Part shown: positions 1 to 7,378 of the stretch, one piece after another
Layout: each line of letters begins with the position of its first letter
Position numbering within the stretch: position 1 is the stretch's first letter
Origin: Pseudomonas solani
GTDB taxonomy: Bacteria; Pseudomonadota; Gammaproteobacteria; Pseudomonadales; Pseudomonadaceae
NCBI RefSeq assembly: GCF_026072635.1
Contig: NZ_AP023081.1
Location: 4,708,501 to 4,772,500 of the forward strand
Direction of reading: 5' to 3'
Length of the DNA: 64,000 nt
Position numbers and translations under genes: made by a program
The notes under the pieces: generated by a model
What the model saw: only the letters and a program-made list of their open reading frames with translations
The model's database searches: none
Told to the model about the DNA's origin: nothing

Positions 1-1
1 G

Positions 2-199
2 GAGCATGACAAGGTCATCGACGCCATCGAGTCGCACAACGTCGAGGTCGCGGTCGACCTGATGATGCGCCACATGGACAGCGTCGACGCCAAGCTCAAC
101 CTCGAAGGCGAGACCGCCTCCGATGACCTGCACGCGGTGTTCTCGCACCTGCTGCAGAGCAAGAAGAAAAGCACCCGCGCCACCTCGCGCAGCGCCTGA
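2..199 (+). CDS. GntR-family regulator (FCD domain), 3' end only
   Basis: Only the last 65 codons are in the window. The visible piece, starting EHDKVIDAIESHN and followed by AVDLMMRHM, is the last helices of an FCD (FadR C-terminal) ligand-binding domain: the E/D-H..I..AI....A..LM..H spacing is typical. A lysine/serine-rich tail SKKKSTRATSRSA ends the protein. In P. aeruginosa a GntR regulator lies next to the guanine deaminase and xanthine dehydrogenase genes, so the likely job is control of the purine operon that converges on it from 7131. The DNA-binding N-terminus is outside the window, so the family call rests on a short piece plus context. Confidence 0.75.
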   Translation, partial: EHDKVIDAIESHNVEVAVDLMMRHMDSVDAKLNLEGETASDDLHAVFSHLLQSKKKSTRATSRSA

Positions 200-215
200 G
201 CCTGGTGCAATGAAG

Positions 216-240
216 AAGCCCCGCAATGCGGGGCTTTTTT
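216..240 (+). terminator. Rho-independent terminator of the GntR gene
   Basis: A 9-bp stem AAGCCCCGC/GCGGGGCTT with loop AAT is followed by a run of T, 17 bases after the stop codon at 197-199. Confidence 0.9.
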
Positions 241-698
241 GTGGGCGGGTGGTTTGGGTGAGGCGGGTAGGTCGGGTGCAACCCGACGGCCTGGCGCAAC
301 GGCCACCGGCTTCTGTGGGAGCGGCTTCAGCCGCGAAAAAAGGGGACAGGTTGCTGGCCTGATCGCGAATGAATTCGCTTCCATGGGGCGGGCATGCGTG
401 TGGGCTGGAAGGTCGCTTGGTGGATGAAAAGAGCGCCATCCACCCTACACACCGGTCCGCTCCGTAGGGCGGGTGAAACCCGCGTGGTTCCAAGCAAGAG
501 CCCGGGTTGCACCCGACCTACCACGGCACGGCGCCGTAGGTTGGCGCCGAGCGTAGCGAGGCCCAACGCAGCGATGTTGGCGGCGTTGCAGGTGCTTCCC
601 GTGGGAGCGGCTTCAGCCGCGAAAGATCCACTGCGTGTGGCCGGATATCCCATCGCGAATGAATTCGCTCCCATGGGCTGCGCAAAGGCGGTGCACAA
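240..698. repeat. Mosaic island of REP and GTAGG-type palindromes
   Basis: No gene is seen here. The stretch is a chain of small palindromes. Two REP pairs each have a GTGGGAGCGGCTTCAGCCGC head (about 315-336 and 601-621) and an inverted mate TCGCGAATGAATTCGCT (about 362-379 and 652-669). Between them lie modules of another kind: GTAGG..CGGGTG..CCCGAC words (264-285), a GGTGGATGAAAAG..CATCCACC hairpin (419-446), GTAGGGCGGGTGAAACCCGC (472-491) and GTAGGTTGG...CCCAAC (535-566). Several of these blocks recur in the same form at 58229-58580. Confidence 0.8.
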
Positions 699-700
699 AG

Positions 701-728
701 AAAAAGCCCCGCATGGGCGGGGCTTTTT
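701..728 (-). terminator. Terminator of guaD (symmetrical, can work both ways)
   Basis: A 12-bp perfect stem AAAAAGCCCCGC/GCGGGGCTTTTT with loop ATGG lies 15 bases beyond the guaD stop codon. The A/T ends give a U-run on either strand. Confidence 0.9.
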
Positions 729-742
729 GAGGGGGCGCTGGA

Positions 743-2047
743 TCAGTCGCGTTTGTGCACGGAGCGGCCGGCTGCGAAGGTTTCCTTCACGGTGCGGTCG
801 TCGCCGAGGATGGTCAGCGCGAAGAGCTTCTCTTCGATGGTCTTGGCCTGCTGCATGCGGTAGGCGATCAGCGGAGTGGCCTGGTAGTCGAGGACCACGA
901 AGTCCGCGTCCTTGCCGCTGGCGAAGTTACCGATCTTGTCGTCCAGGTACAGCGCGCGGGCGCCGCCCAGGGTGGCCAGGTACAGGGATTTGAACGGGTC
1001 GAGCTTCTTTCCCTGCAACTGCATGACCTTGTAGGCCTCGTTCAGCGATTGCAGTTGGGAGAAGCTGGTGCCGGCGCCGACGTCGGTGCCCAGGCCCACG
1101 CGCACGCCATGCGCTTCCAGCTTCTGCAGGTCGAACAGGCCGCTGCCCAGGAACAGGTTGGAGGTGGGGCAGAAGGCCACGGCCGAGCCGGTTTCCGCCA
1201 GGCGCTTGCACTCGTCGTCGCAGACGTGGACGCCGTGGGCGAAGACCGCGCGCGGGCCGATCAGCTTGTAGTGGTCGTACACGTCCAGGTAGCCCTTGCG
1301 CTCCGGGAACAGCGACTTCACCCATTCGATCTCCGCCTTGTTCTCGGAGAGGTGGGTGTGCATGTACAGGTCCGGGAACTCGCCGAACAGCTTGCCGGCC
1401 AGGGTCAGTTGCTCCGGGGTGCTGGTGGGGGCGAAGCGCGGGGTCACCGCGTAGTGCAGGCGGCCCTTGCCGTGCCAGCGCTCGATCAGCTCCTTGCTGT
1501 CGGCGTAGCCGCTTTCCGGGGTGTCGGTCAGGTAGTCGGGGGCGTTGCGGTCCATCAGCACCTTGCCGGCGATCATGCGCAGGTCCAGGGCTTCGGCGGC
1601 TTCGAAGAAGGCGTCGACCGACTGCTTGTGCACGGTGCCGAACACCAGGGCAGTGGTGGTGCCGCTGCGCAGCAGTTCCTTGAGGAAGATGGCTGCCACG
1701 TCCGCCGCGTGGGCCTTGTCGGCGAAGGCTTTCTCGGTGGGGAAGGTGTAGGTGTTCAGCCAGTCCAGCAGCTGTTCGCCGTAGGAGGCGATCATGCCGG
1801 TCTGCGGGTAGTGGATGTGGGTGTCGATGAAGCCGGGGGTGATCAGGGCGTCGCGGTATTCGCGCACGTCCACGCCCTTGAGACCGGGCAGCAGGTCGGC
1901 GGCATGGCCGACGCGGGCGACCTTGCCGTCCTCGATCACCAGCACGCCGTCCTCGAAGTATTCGTAGGACTGCTCGATGCCCACCTCGGCGGGGTCGGCG
2001 ATGCTGTGCAGGATGGCGGCGCGATAGGCTTTTACAGGGCTGGTCAT
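743..2047 (-). CDS. guaD: Guanine deaminase
   Basis: Cytosolic zinc enzyme of the amidohydrolase superfamily that turns guanine into xanthine, the substrate of the xanthine dehydrogenase encoded upstream in the same operon. The 434 residues are the usual length. The metal site is visible: HxH in PGFIDTHIHYPQ (His77, His79), MHTHLSE, AHGVH, and GTDVGAG with the catalytic Asp. It is the last gene of the xdhA-xdhB-xdhC-guaD run, separated from xdhC by about 100 bases that hold two hairpins (2077-2092 and 2106-2128), so it may be partly uncoupled from the genes before it. A strong terminator follows. Confidence 0.95.
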   Translation of the reverse strand: MTSPVKAYRAAILHSIADPAEVGIEQSYEYFEDGVLVIEDGKVARVGHAADLLPGLKGVDVREYRDALITPGFIDTHIHYPQTGMIASYGEQLLDWLNTYTFPTEKAFADKAHAADVAAIFLKELLRSGTTTALVFGTVHKQSVDAFFEAAEALDLRMIAGKVLMDRNAPDYLTDTPESGYADSKELIERWHGKGRLHYAVTPRFAPTSTPEQLTLAGKLFGEFPDLYMHTHLSENKAEIEWVKSLFPERKGYLDVYDHYKLIGPRAVFAHGVHVCDDECKRLAETGSAVAFCPTSNLFLGSGLFDLQKLEAHGVRVGLGTDVGAGTSFSQLQSLNEAYKVMQLQGKKLDPFKSLYLATLGGARALYLDDKIGNFASGKDADFVVLDYQATPLIAYRMQQAKTIEEKLFALTILGDDRTVKETFAAGRSVHKRD

Positions 2048-2105
2048 GTTGAATCTCGTTCTTTCGTGATCGTGATGCCCCGTGTCGGGGCTCCGCGCAG
2101 GCGAG

Positions 2106-2128
2106 CGCCGAGCTGAGGCAGCTCGGCG
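2106..2128 (-). other. Hairpin between xdhC and guaD
   Basis: Perfect 9-bp stem CGCCGAGCT/AGCTCGGCG with a 5-base loop, with no U-run on the minus strand. A second GC-rich hairpin (GCCCCG/CGGGGC) follows about 14 bases later. They may stabilise the xdhC end of the mRNA or reduce read-through into guaD; this is inference. Confidence 0.5.
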
Positions 2129-2150
2129 TCCTTCTACATGAATCGGGGTG

Positions 2151-2999
2151 TCAGGCCTGTTCGCGGCGGGAAGAGGGCACCAGTTTGGCGACTGTTTCCC
2201 TTTTCTTCACGTCCTGGCCTTCTTCCTTCTGACCGAAGGTGGCGTTGTAGGTGGCGATGATCTCGCCGGCGATGGAGATGGCGATCTCGGCGGGCAGCTT
2301 GCCCTTCACCTCGGCAATGCCCATGGGGCAGCGCATGCGTTGCACGGTTTCGGTGGCGAAGCCGCGATCACGCAGGCGGTGTTCGAACTTCACGCGCTTG
2401 GTCTTCGAGCCGATCAGGCCGTAGTAGGCGAAATCGTTGCGCTTGAGAATCTCGGCGGTGAGCTCCAGGTCGAGCTGGTGGTTATGGGTCATGACGATGA
2501 AGTAGCTGCCAGCGGGCATGCGCTCGACTTCATCGACCACTTCATCATTCACCACCTTCTCGACGCCGGCCGGGATGAATGCCGGGAATTCGTTCTCCCG
2601 CGAGTCGATCCAGCGCACCTTGCAGGGCAGGCTGGCGAGCAGCGGGACCAGGGCGCGGCCGACGTGGCCGGCGCCGAACAGGGCGATGTGCGCCTGGGGC
2701 TGGCCCATGGGTTCGAACAGCAGCACCGTGGCACCGCCACAGCATTGGCCGAGGCTGGCGCCCAGGCTGAAGCGTTCCAGGCGGGTGTCCTGGGTGCGGG
2801 TGCGGAGCATTTCCCGGGCGATTTCCATCGCCTTGAACTCCAGGTGGCCGCCGCCGATGGTTTCGTAGATGCGGTCATCGCTGACCACCATCTTCGAGCC
2901 GGAATTGCGCGGGGTGGAGCCGCGCTCTTCGATGATGGTCACCAGCACGCAGGCTTCGCTGCGTTGCTGGAGTTCGGCCAGGGCGCTGATCCAGCTCAT
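2151..2999 (-). CDS. xdhC: Xanthine dehydrogenase accessory protein XdhC
   Basis: Chaperone that binds molybdenum cofactor, supports its sulfuration and hands it to the XdhB subunit. 282 residues, with the XdhC N-terminal half (EERGSTPRNSGSKMVV and the GGGHLEFKAMEIA glycine motif) and the Rossmann-like C-terminal half starting LFGAGHVGRAL. The start codon overlaps the stop of the 49-codon ORF upstream in an ATGA junction, so the two are probably translationally coupled. Product is cytosolic and acts only with XdhAB. Confidence 0.95.
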   Translation of the reverse strand: MSWISALAELQQRSEACVLVTIIEERGSTPRNSGSKMVVSDDRIYETIGGGHLEFKAMEIAREMLRTRTQDTRLERFSLGASLGQCCGGATVLLFEPMGQPQAHIALFGAGHVGRALVPLLASLPCKVRWIDSRENEFPAFIPAGVEKVVNDEVVDEVERMPAGSYFIVMTHNHQLDLELTAEILKRNDFAYYGLIGSKTKRVKFEHRLRDRGFATETVQRMRCPMGIAEVKGKLPAEIAISIAGEIIATYNATFGQKEEGQDVKKRETVAKLVPSSRREQA

Positions 3000-3145
3000 T
3001 TGCTCAACCTCCAGGTGCGCAGGGGTTTGGCGGAGCGCGAGAGGCGCCAGACATCCTGTTCCGGGCGACGCAAGGCTTCGGTCGGCAGGACGGGAGCGGC
3101 CTGCTGTTCCGGGGTTTCGCGGCTGAAGACGGGTTGGCTGTTCAT
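2996..3145 (-). CDS. Small ORF of 49 residues between xdhB and xdhC
   Basis: Not recognised. It begins with ATG 20 bases after the xdhB stop codon, behind a GGGAG-like ribosome site, and ends in an ATGA overlap with the xdhC start. The product begins MNSQPVFSRETPEQQ and ends in a basic tail with PLRTWRLSK. The tail is rich in Arg and Trp, with no signal peptide or membrane segment. The position and the exact coupling to xdhC argue that it is translated; it could be a real small partner of the enzyme or only a leader that couples xdhC to xdhB translation. Confidence 0.55.
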   Translation of the reverse strand: MNSQPVFSRETPEQQAAPVLPTEALRRPEQDVWRLSRSAKPLRTWRLSK

Positions 3146-3164
3146 CTCGGCTCCCGGCCCGCCG

Positions 3165-5561
3165 TCAGGCGGGCTCTACCTGGCTGACAGCGGGCTTGGT
3201 GGCCGCCTGCTGCAACTTCTTCATCTGCTCCACGCCCCAGAGCACGCGCTCCGGAGTTGCCGGTGCATCGATGTTCGGTTGCGCCTTGTAGTCCGCCAGG
3301 CTGGCCACGGCGTCCTTGAGTGCGCACCACACGGCGATGCCGAGCATGAAGGGCGGCTCGCCCACGGCCTTGGAGTGGAACACCGTCTGCTCGGGGTTCT
3401 TGCGGTTCTCCACCAGCTTCACCCGCAGGTCGATGGGCATGTCGGCGATGGCGGGGATCTTGTAGCTCGCCGGGCCGCTGGTCATCAGCTTGCCCTTGGC
3501 GTTCCACACCAGCTCTTCCATGGTCAGCCAGCCCATGCCCTGGACGAACGCGCCTTCCACCTGGCCGATGTCGATGGCCGGGTTCAGCGAGTCGCCCACG
3601 TCATGCAGGATGTCGGTGCGCAGCATCTTGTACTCGCCGGTCAGGGTGTCCACCAGCACTTCCGCGCAGGCAGCGCCGTAAGCGAAGTAGTAGAAGGGGC
3701 GGCCGCTGGCCTTGTCGCGGTCGTAGAAGATCTTCGGTGTGCGGTAGAAACCGGTGCTGGAGAGCGAGATCTGGTTGAAGTAGGCGAGCTGGATCACTTC
3801 CTCGAAGGACAGGTAGTGGTCGCGTACGCGCACCTGCTCGTTGCTGAACTCGATGTCTTCGTCGGTCACCTTGAAGTGGATGGCGAGGAAGTCCACCAGG
3901 CGCTTCTTGATGGTTTCGGCGGCGTTCTGCGCGGCCTTGCCGTTCAGGTCGGTGCCACTGGAGGCCGCGGTCGGCGAGGTGTTGGGCACCTTGTCGGTGT
4001 TGGTCGCGGTGATCTGGATGCGGCCGATGTCCACCTGGAAGACCTCGGCCACCACCTGGGCGACCTTGGTGTTCAGGCCCTGGCCCATCTCGGTGCCGCC
4101 ATGGTTCAGGTGGATCGAACCGTCGGTGTAGATGTGCACCAGCGCGCCGGCCTGGTTGAGGAAGGTGGCGGTGAAGCTGATGCCGAACTTGACCGGAGTC
4201 AGCGCCAGGCCCTTTTTCAGCACCGGGCTCTTGGCGTTGAACGCGCGGATCTCTTCGCGGCGCTTGGCGTATTCGCTGCTGGCCTCGAGGTCGGCGGTCA
4301 TCTCATCCAGCAGGTTGTGCTCGACCGGCTGGTAGTAGTGGGTGACGTTGCGCTCGTCCTTGCCGTAGTAGTTGGTCTTGCGCACCTCCAGCGGGTCCTT
4401 GCCCAGGTGGCGCGCGATCACGTCCATGATCTCTTCGATCACCACCATGCCCTGCGGGCCGCCGAAGCCGCGATAGGCGGTGTTCGACGCGGTGTTGGTC
4501 TTGCAGCGGTGGCCGTTGATGGTGGCGTGTTCGAGGAAGTAGGCGTTGTCCGAGTGGAACATCGCGCGGTCGACGATGGAGCCGGAGAGGTCCGGCGAAT
4601 AGCCGCAGTTGCCCGCCAGTTCCAGTTCGATGCCGGTGAGCAGGCCGTTGTCGTCGAAGCCGATGTCGTACTCGGCGTAGAACGGGTGGCGCTTGCCGGT
4701 GATGCTCATGTCTTCGACGCGCGGCAGGCGCATCTTGGTCGGGCGGCCGGTGAGGTGCGCGATCACCGCGCAGAGGCACGCCGGGCCGGCGGCCTGGGTT
4801 TCCTTGCCGCCGAAGCCACCGCCCATGCGGCGCATGTCGATGACGATCTTGTGCATGTGCACGCCCAGCACCTCGGCCACCAGCTTCTGCACCTCGGTGG
4901 CGTTCTGGGTGGAGGTGTAGACGATCATGCCGCCGTCCTCGGTGGGCATCACCGAGGAGATCTGGGTTTCCAGGTAGAAGTGCTCCTGGCCGCCGATGTG
5001 CAGGTTGCCCTGCAGGCGGTTCTTCGCACTGGCCAGGGCGCTGGCCGAGTCGCCGCGCTTGTGCTGGTGGCTGTCGAGGACGAAGTGCTTCTTGCGCAGC
5101 GCGTCGACCACGTCGAGCACCGGCTCCAGGTCTTCGTATTCGATGATCGCGGCCATGGCCGCCTTGCGGGCGGTTTCCAGGCTGTCGGCACCAACCGCGA
5201 TGACCACCTGGCCGACGTACTCGACCTTGCCGTCCGCCAGCAGCGGGTCGCCGGCCACGACCGGGCCGATGTCCAGCTGGCCGGGAACGTCCTCGGCGGT
5301 GATGGCGATGGCCACGCCGGGGAAGGCGTAGCAGGGGGTGGTGTCGATGCGCAGGATGCGGGCATGGGCGCGGTCGCTCATGCGGGCATAGACGTGCAGC
5401 TGGTTGGGGAATTCCAGGCGGTCGTCGACGTACACCGCTTCGCCGGTGACGTGCTTGGGCGCGCTCTCGTGCTTGACGCTCTTGCCGACGCCGGTGGTGA
5501 TGTCGGCGCGGAACAGCGCGGCCAGTTCTTCCTGGGATTTGATCTTGTGGTGGTTAGACAT
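3165..5561 (-). CDS. xdhB: Xanthine dehydrogenase large subunit (molybdopterin)
   Basis: Carries the molybdenum cofactor and oxidises hypoxanthine and xanthine to urate as part of the XdhAB complex. The chosen start, MSNHHKIKSQEEL, gives 798 residues, normal for bacterial XdhB, and lies behind a GGAGG site; an open frame runs 79 codons further upstream without a ribosome site and is ignored. Aldehyde oxidase/xanthine dehydrogenase hammerhead (KHVTGEAVYVDD onward) and Mo-binding motifs are present: GGGFGGKE, YRGFGGPQG, and the active-site glutamate in KAVGEPPFMLG near the C-terminus. There is no frameshift or missing key motif. Confidence 0.95.
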   Translation of the reverse strand: MSNHHKIKSQEELAALFRADITTGVGKSVKHESAPKHVTGEAVYVDDRLEFPNQLHVYARMSDRAHARILRIDTTPCYAFPGVAIAITAEDVPGQLDIGPVVAGDPLLADGKVEYVGQVVIAVGADSLETARKAAMAAIIEYEDLEPVLDVVDALRKKHFVLDSHQHKRGDSASALASAKNRLQGNLHIGGQEHFYLETQISSVMPTEDGGMIVYTSTQNATEVQKLVAEVLGVHMHKIVIDMRRMGGGFGGKETQAAGPACLCAVIAHLTGRPTKMRLPRVEDMSITGKRHPFYAEYDIGFDDNGLLTGIELELAGNCGYSPDLSGSIVDRAMFHSDNAYFLEHATINGHRCKTNTASNTAYRGFGGPQGMVVIEEIMDVIARHLGKDPLEVRKTNYYGKDERNVTHYYQPVEHNLLDEMTADLEASSEYAKRREEIRAFNAKSPVLKKGLALTPVKFGISFTATFLNQAGALVHIYTDGSIHLNHGGTEMGQGLNTKVAQVVAEVFQVDIGRIQITATNTDKVPNTSPTAASSGTDLNGKAAQNAAETIKKRLVDFLAIHFKVTDEDIEFSNEQVRVRDHYLSFEEVIQLAYFNQISLSSTGFYRTPKIFYDRDKASGRPFYYFAYGAACAEVLVDTLTGEYKMLRTDILHDVGDSLNPAIDIGQVEGAFVQGMGWLTMEELVWNAKGKLMTSGPASYKIPAIADMPIDLRVKLVENRKNPEQTVFHSKAVGEPPFMLGIAVWCALKDAVASLADYKAQPNIDAPATPERVLWGVEQMKKLQQAATKPAVSQVEPA

Positions 5562-5706
5562 GCTCTGTGCCTCCAACGTCTGCTGCGCCCGCGTGAACGG
5601 TGATGGGCGCGATGTGCAGATTAAGCCTGCGGTGCTGCGCTTCCTGGCCAGCAATTGCCGGGATCGGCGCTTGGTGCGCGACATGCTTGAGATCACACAT
5701 AGGCAG

Positions 5707-7131
5707 TCACCCGGGTTTCGACCTCGGGGCCTGCAGTTCGAGGAAGAATTTGCGCAGCAGGTTCTGCGCGGCCAGCAGGCGGTATTCCTTGCTGGCACGG
5801 AAGTCGGTCAGCGGGATGAAGTCCTGGGCCAGGGCCTCGCAGGCACGTTCGATCACGCCGGGGTACCAGGCGGCGCCCACCAGCGCGGCTTCGCAGGCGG
5901 CGGCGCGCTTGGGAATGCCGGCCATGCCGCCGAAGGCGATGCGGGCTTCACGCACCACGCCGTCCTCGATCACCAGGTTGAAGGCGGCGCAGACGGCGGA
6001 GATGTCGTCGTCCAGGCGCTTGGACACCTTGTACGCGCGGAACGCCTGGTTGGTGCGGGCGCGCGGCACGAGGATCTTCTCGATGAACTCGGCTTCCTGG
6101 CGCACGGTGACCTTGTAGTCGAGGAAGTACTCGTCCAGGGGCAGGGTGCGGGTCTGGTTGCCCTTGCGCAGGACGATCCTGGCGCCGAGGGCGATCAGCA
6201 GCGGCGGGGCATCGCCGATGGGCGAGGCGTTGCCGATGTTGCCGCCGAGGGTGCCCTGGTTGCGGATCTGCAGCGAGGCGAAGCGGTGCAGCAGTTCGCC
6301 GAAGTCCGGGTACTCGCGGGCCAGGGCGTCGTAGCAGTCGGAAAGCGCGGTGGCGGCGCCGATCTCGATGAAGTCGGGGCCGATCTCGACGCGCTTCATG
6401 GCGTCGATGTGGCCGACGTAGATCATCACCGGCAGCTCGCGGTGGAACTGGGTGACCTCCAGGGCCAGGTCGGTGCCGCCGGCCAGCAGGCGGGCCTGCG
6501 GGTTGGCGGTGTAGAAGTCGGCCAGGTCGGCGACGGTCAGCGGCACCAGGCAGCGCTTGTCACCGCTGTTGAGCTCGGCGGTCTCGCGCGGGGCGATGGC
6601 CTGGAGCTGGGCGACGGTCTGGGCCTCGAAGGCGTCGAACTGGTCCGGCTGCTTCTGGCAGCAGGCCTGCTCGGCGGCGTCGATGATGGGGCGGTAGCCG
6701 GTGCACCGGCACAGGTTGCCGGCCAGGGCTTCCAGGGTCTGGGCCTTGTCGTAGCCATCGCTGTTCTTCTGCAGGGCGAACAGCGACATGACGAAGCCGG
6801 GGGTGCAGAAGCCGCACTGGGAGCCATGGCAGTCGACCATGGCCTGCTGCACGGAGTGCAACTGGCCCTTGTGCTTGAGGTCTTCCACGGTGATCAGCTG
6901 CTTGCCGTGCAGGGACGAGACGAAGGTCAGGCAGGAGTTGAGGGTGCGATAGCGGATGCGATCCCCCTGCAGCTCGCCGACGACGACCGTGCAGGCGCCG
7001 CAGTCGCCCGAGGCACAGCCCTCTTTGGTTCCGGGTTTGGCCAGGTGTTCACGCAAGTAGTTGAGCACGGTGACGTTGGGATCGAGATCGCGCTCGGTGC
7101 GCAGCTCCCGATTGACTAAAAACTGGATCAA
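5707..7131 (-). CDS. xdhA: Xanthine dehydrogenase small subunit (2x[2Fe-2S], FAD)
   Basis: Electron-transfer subunit. Order of domains: plant-type [2Fe-2S] ferredoxin (GCASGDCGACT plus a later Cys), [2Fe-2S]-binding helical domain (CGFCTPGF...CRCTGYRP), FAD-binding domain (LLAGGTDLAL, GGNIGNASPIGD) and CO-dehydrogenase flavoprotein C-terminal domain; 474 residues. The start is TTG at 7131: the family begins with MIQFL and a GGAGG sits 6 bases upstream, with no ATG nearby. It is the first gene of the purine operon, with promoter and operators at 7182-7233. The 145-base gap to xdhB holds no gene. Confidence 0.95.
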   Translation of the reverse strand: MIQFLVNRELRTERDLDPNVTVLNYLREHLAKPGTKEGCASGDCGACTVVVGELQGDRIRYRTLNSCLTFVSSLHGKQLITVEDLKHKGQLHSVQQAMVDCHGSQCGFCTPGFVMSLFALQKNSDGYDKAQTLEALAGNLCRCTGYRPIIDAAEQACCQKQPDQFDAFEAQTVAQLQAIAPRETAELNSGDKRCLVPLTVADLADFYTANPQARLLAGGTDLALEVTQFHRELPVMIYVGHIDAMKRVEIGPDFIEIGAATALSDCYDALAREYPDFGELLHRFASLQIRNQGTLGGNIGNASPIGDAPPLLIALGARIVLRKGNQTRTLPLDEYFLDYKVTVRQEAEFIEKILVPRARTNQAFRAYKVSKRLDDDISAVCAAFNLVIEDGVVREARIAFGGMAGIPKRAAACEAALVGAAWYPGVIERACEALAQDFIPLTDFRASKEYRLLAAQNLLRKFFLELQAPRSKPG

Positions 7132-7181
7132 GGACGACCTCCAGGCACTTTATTGTTTTTACGAGGGCTCGTATGGCGGCG

Positions 7182-7210
7182 AATTTAGAATCCCCTGACT
7201 TTCTGGTCAA
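7182..7210 (-). promoter_or_regulatory. Sigma-70 promoter of the xdh operon
   Basis: Read on the minus strand: -35 TTGACC (7205-7210), 17-base spacer, -10 TAAATT (7182-7187), about 45 bases before the xdhA TTG start. The -35 box lies within the operator pair at 7195-7233. Confidence 0.7.
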
Positions 7211-7233
7211 TAAATATTTGACCCAAAAGTCAG
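7195..7233. promoter_or_regulatory. Twin operator over the xdh promoter
   Basis: A 39-base inverted repeat with 16-base arms (14 of 16 match) around TAAATAT. It can equally be read as two tandem TGAC-N6-GTCA sites at 7196-7209 and 7219-7232, 23 bases apart. The first covers the -35 box. A GntR/FCD dimer binding each site would repress. The regulator at the left end of the window is the obvious candidate, but that is inference. Confidence 0.65.
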
Positions 7234-7275
7234 AAAATCTTCACGCCAATGGGCTATGAAGCCGGCGCGCCCGCT

Positions 7276-7307
7276 CTGGCACGGCAAAGTTGCTTAATCC
7301 GTGCCAG
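7276..7307. other. 9-bp inverted repeat between xdhA and alkB
   Basis: CTGGCACGG (7276-7284) and CCGTGCCAG (7299-7307) with a 14-base spacer, upstream of xdhA and downstream of the alkB terminator. Operator or RNA hairpin; nothing decides between them. Confidence 0.4.
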
Positions 7308-7328
7308 TCATCTGCAAGTGTAGAAACG

Positions 7329-7354
7329 CCGACGCCCCCATGCGGGGGCGTCGG
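7329..7354 (-). terminator. Terminator after alkB
   Basis: Perfect 11-bp stem CCGACGCCCCC/GGGGGCGTCGG with a 4-base loop, 25 bases past the downstream stop codon that the alkB frame would reach without its frameshift. The U-run on the minus strand is weak. Confidence 0.65.
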
Positions 7355-7378
7355 TCGAAAGGTCGGGCTGGAGAGAGG

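Noticed and set aside
2148..5603. A 1151-codon open frame on the plus strand
   Set aside because: It is antisense to xdhC and xdhB. High-GC codon bias leaves long open antisense frames; the product has no domain and there is no ribosome site.
5562..5798. N-terminal extension of xdhB by 79 codons
   Set aside because: It has no ribosome site, matches no XdhB N-terminus and runs into the end of xdhA; the ATG at 5561 has GGAGG before it.
7277..7294. TGGCACGGCAAAGTTGC, which looks like a sigma-54 promoter upstream of xdhA
   Set aside because: The spacing between TGGCAC and TTGC is two bases too long, it points away from xdhA, and its first half is explained by the inverted repeat 7276-7307.
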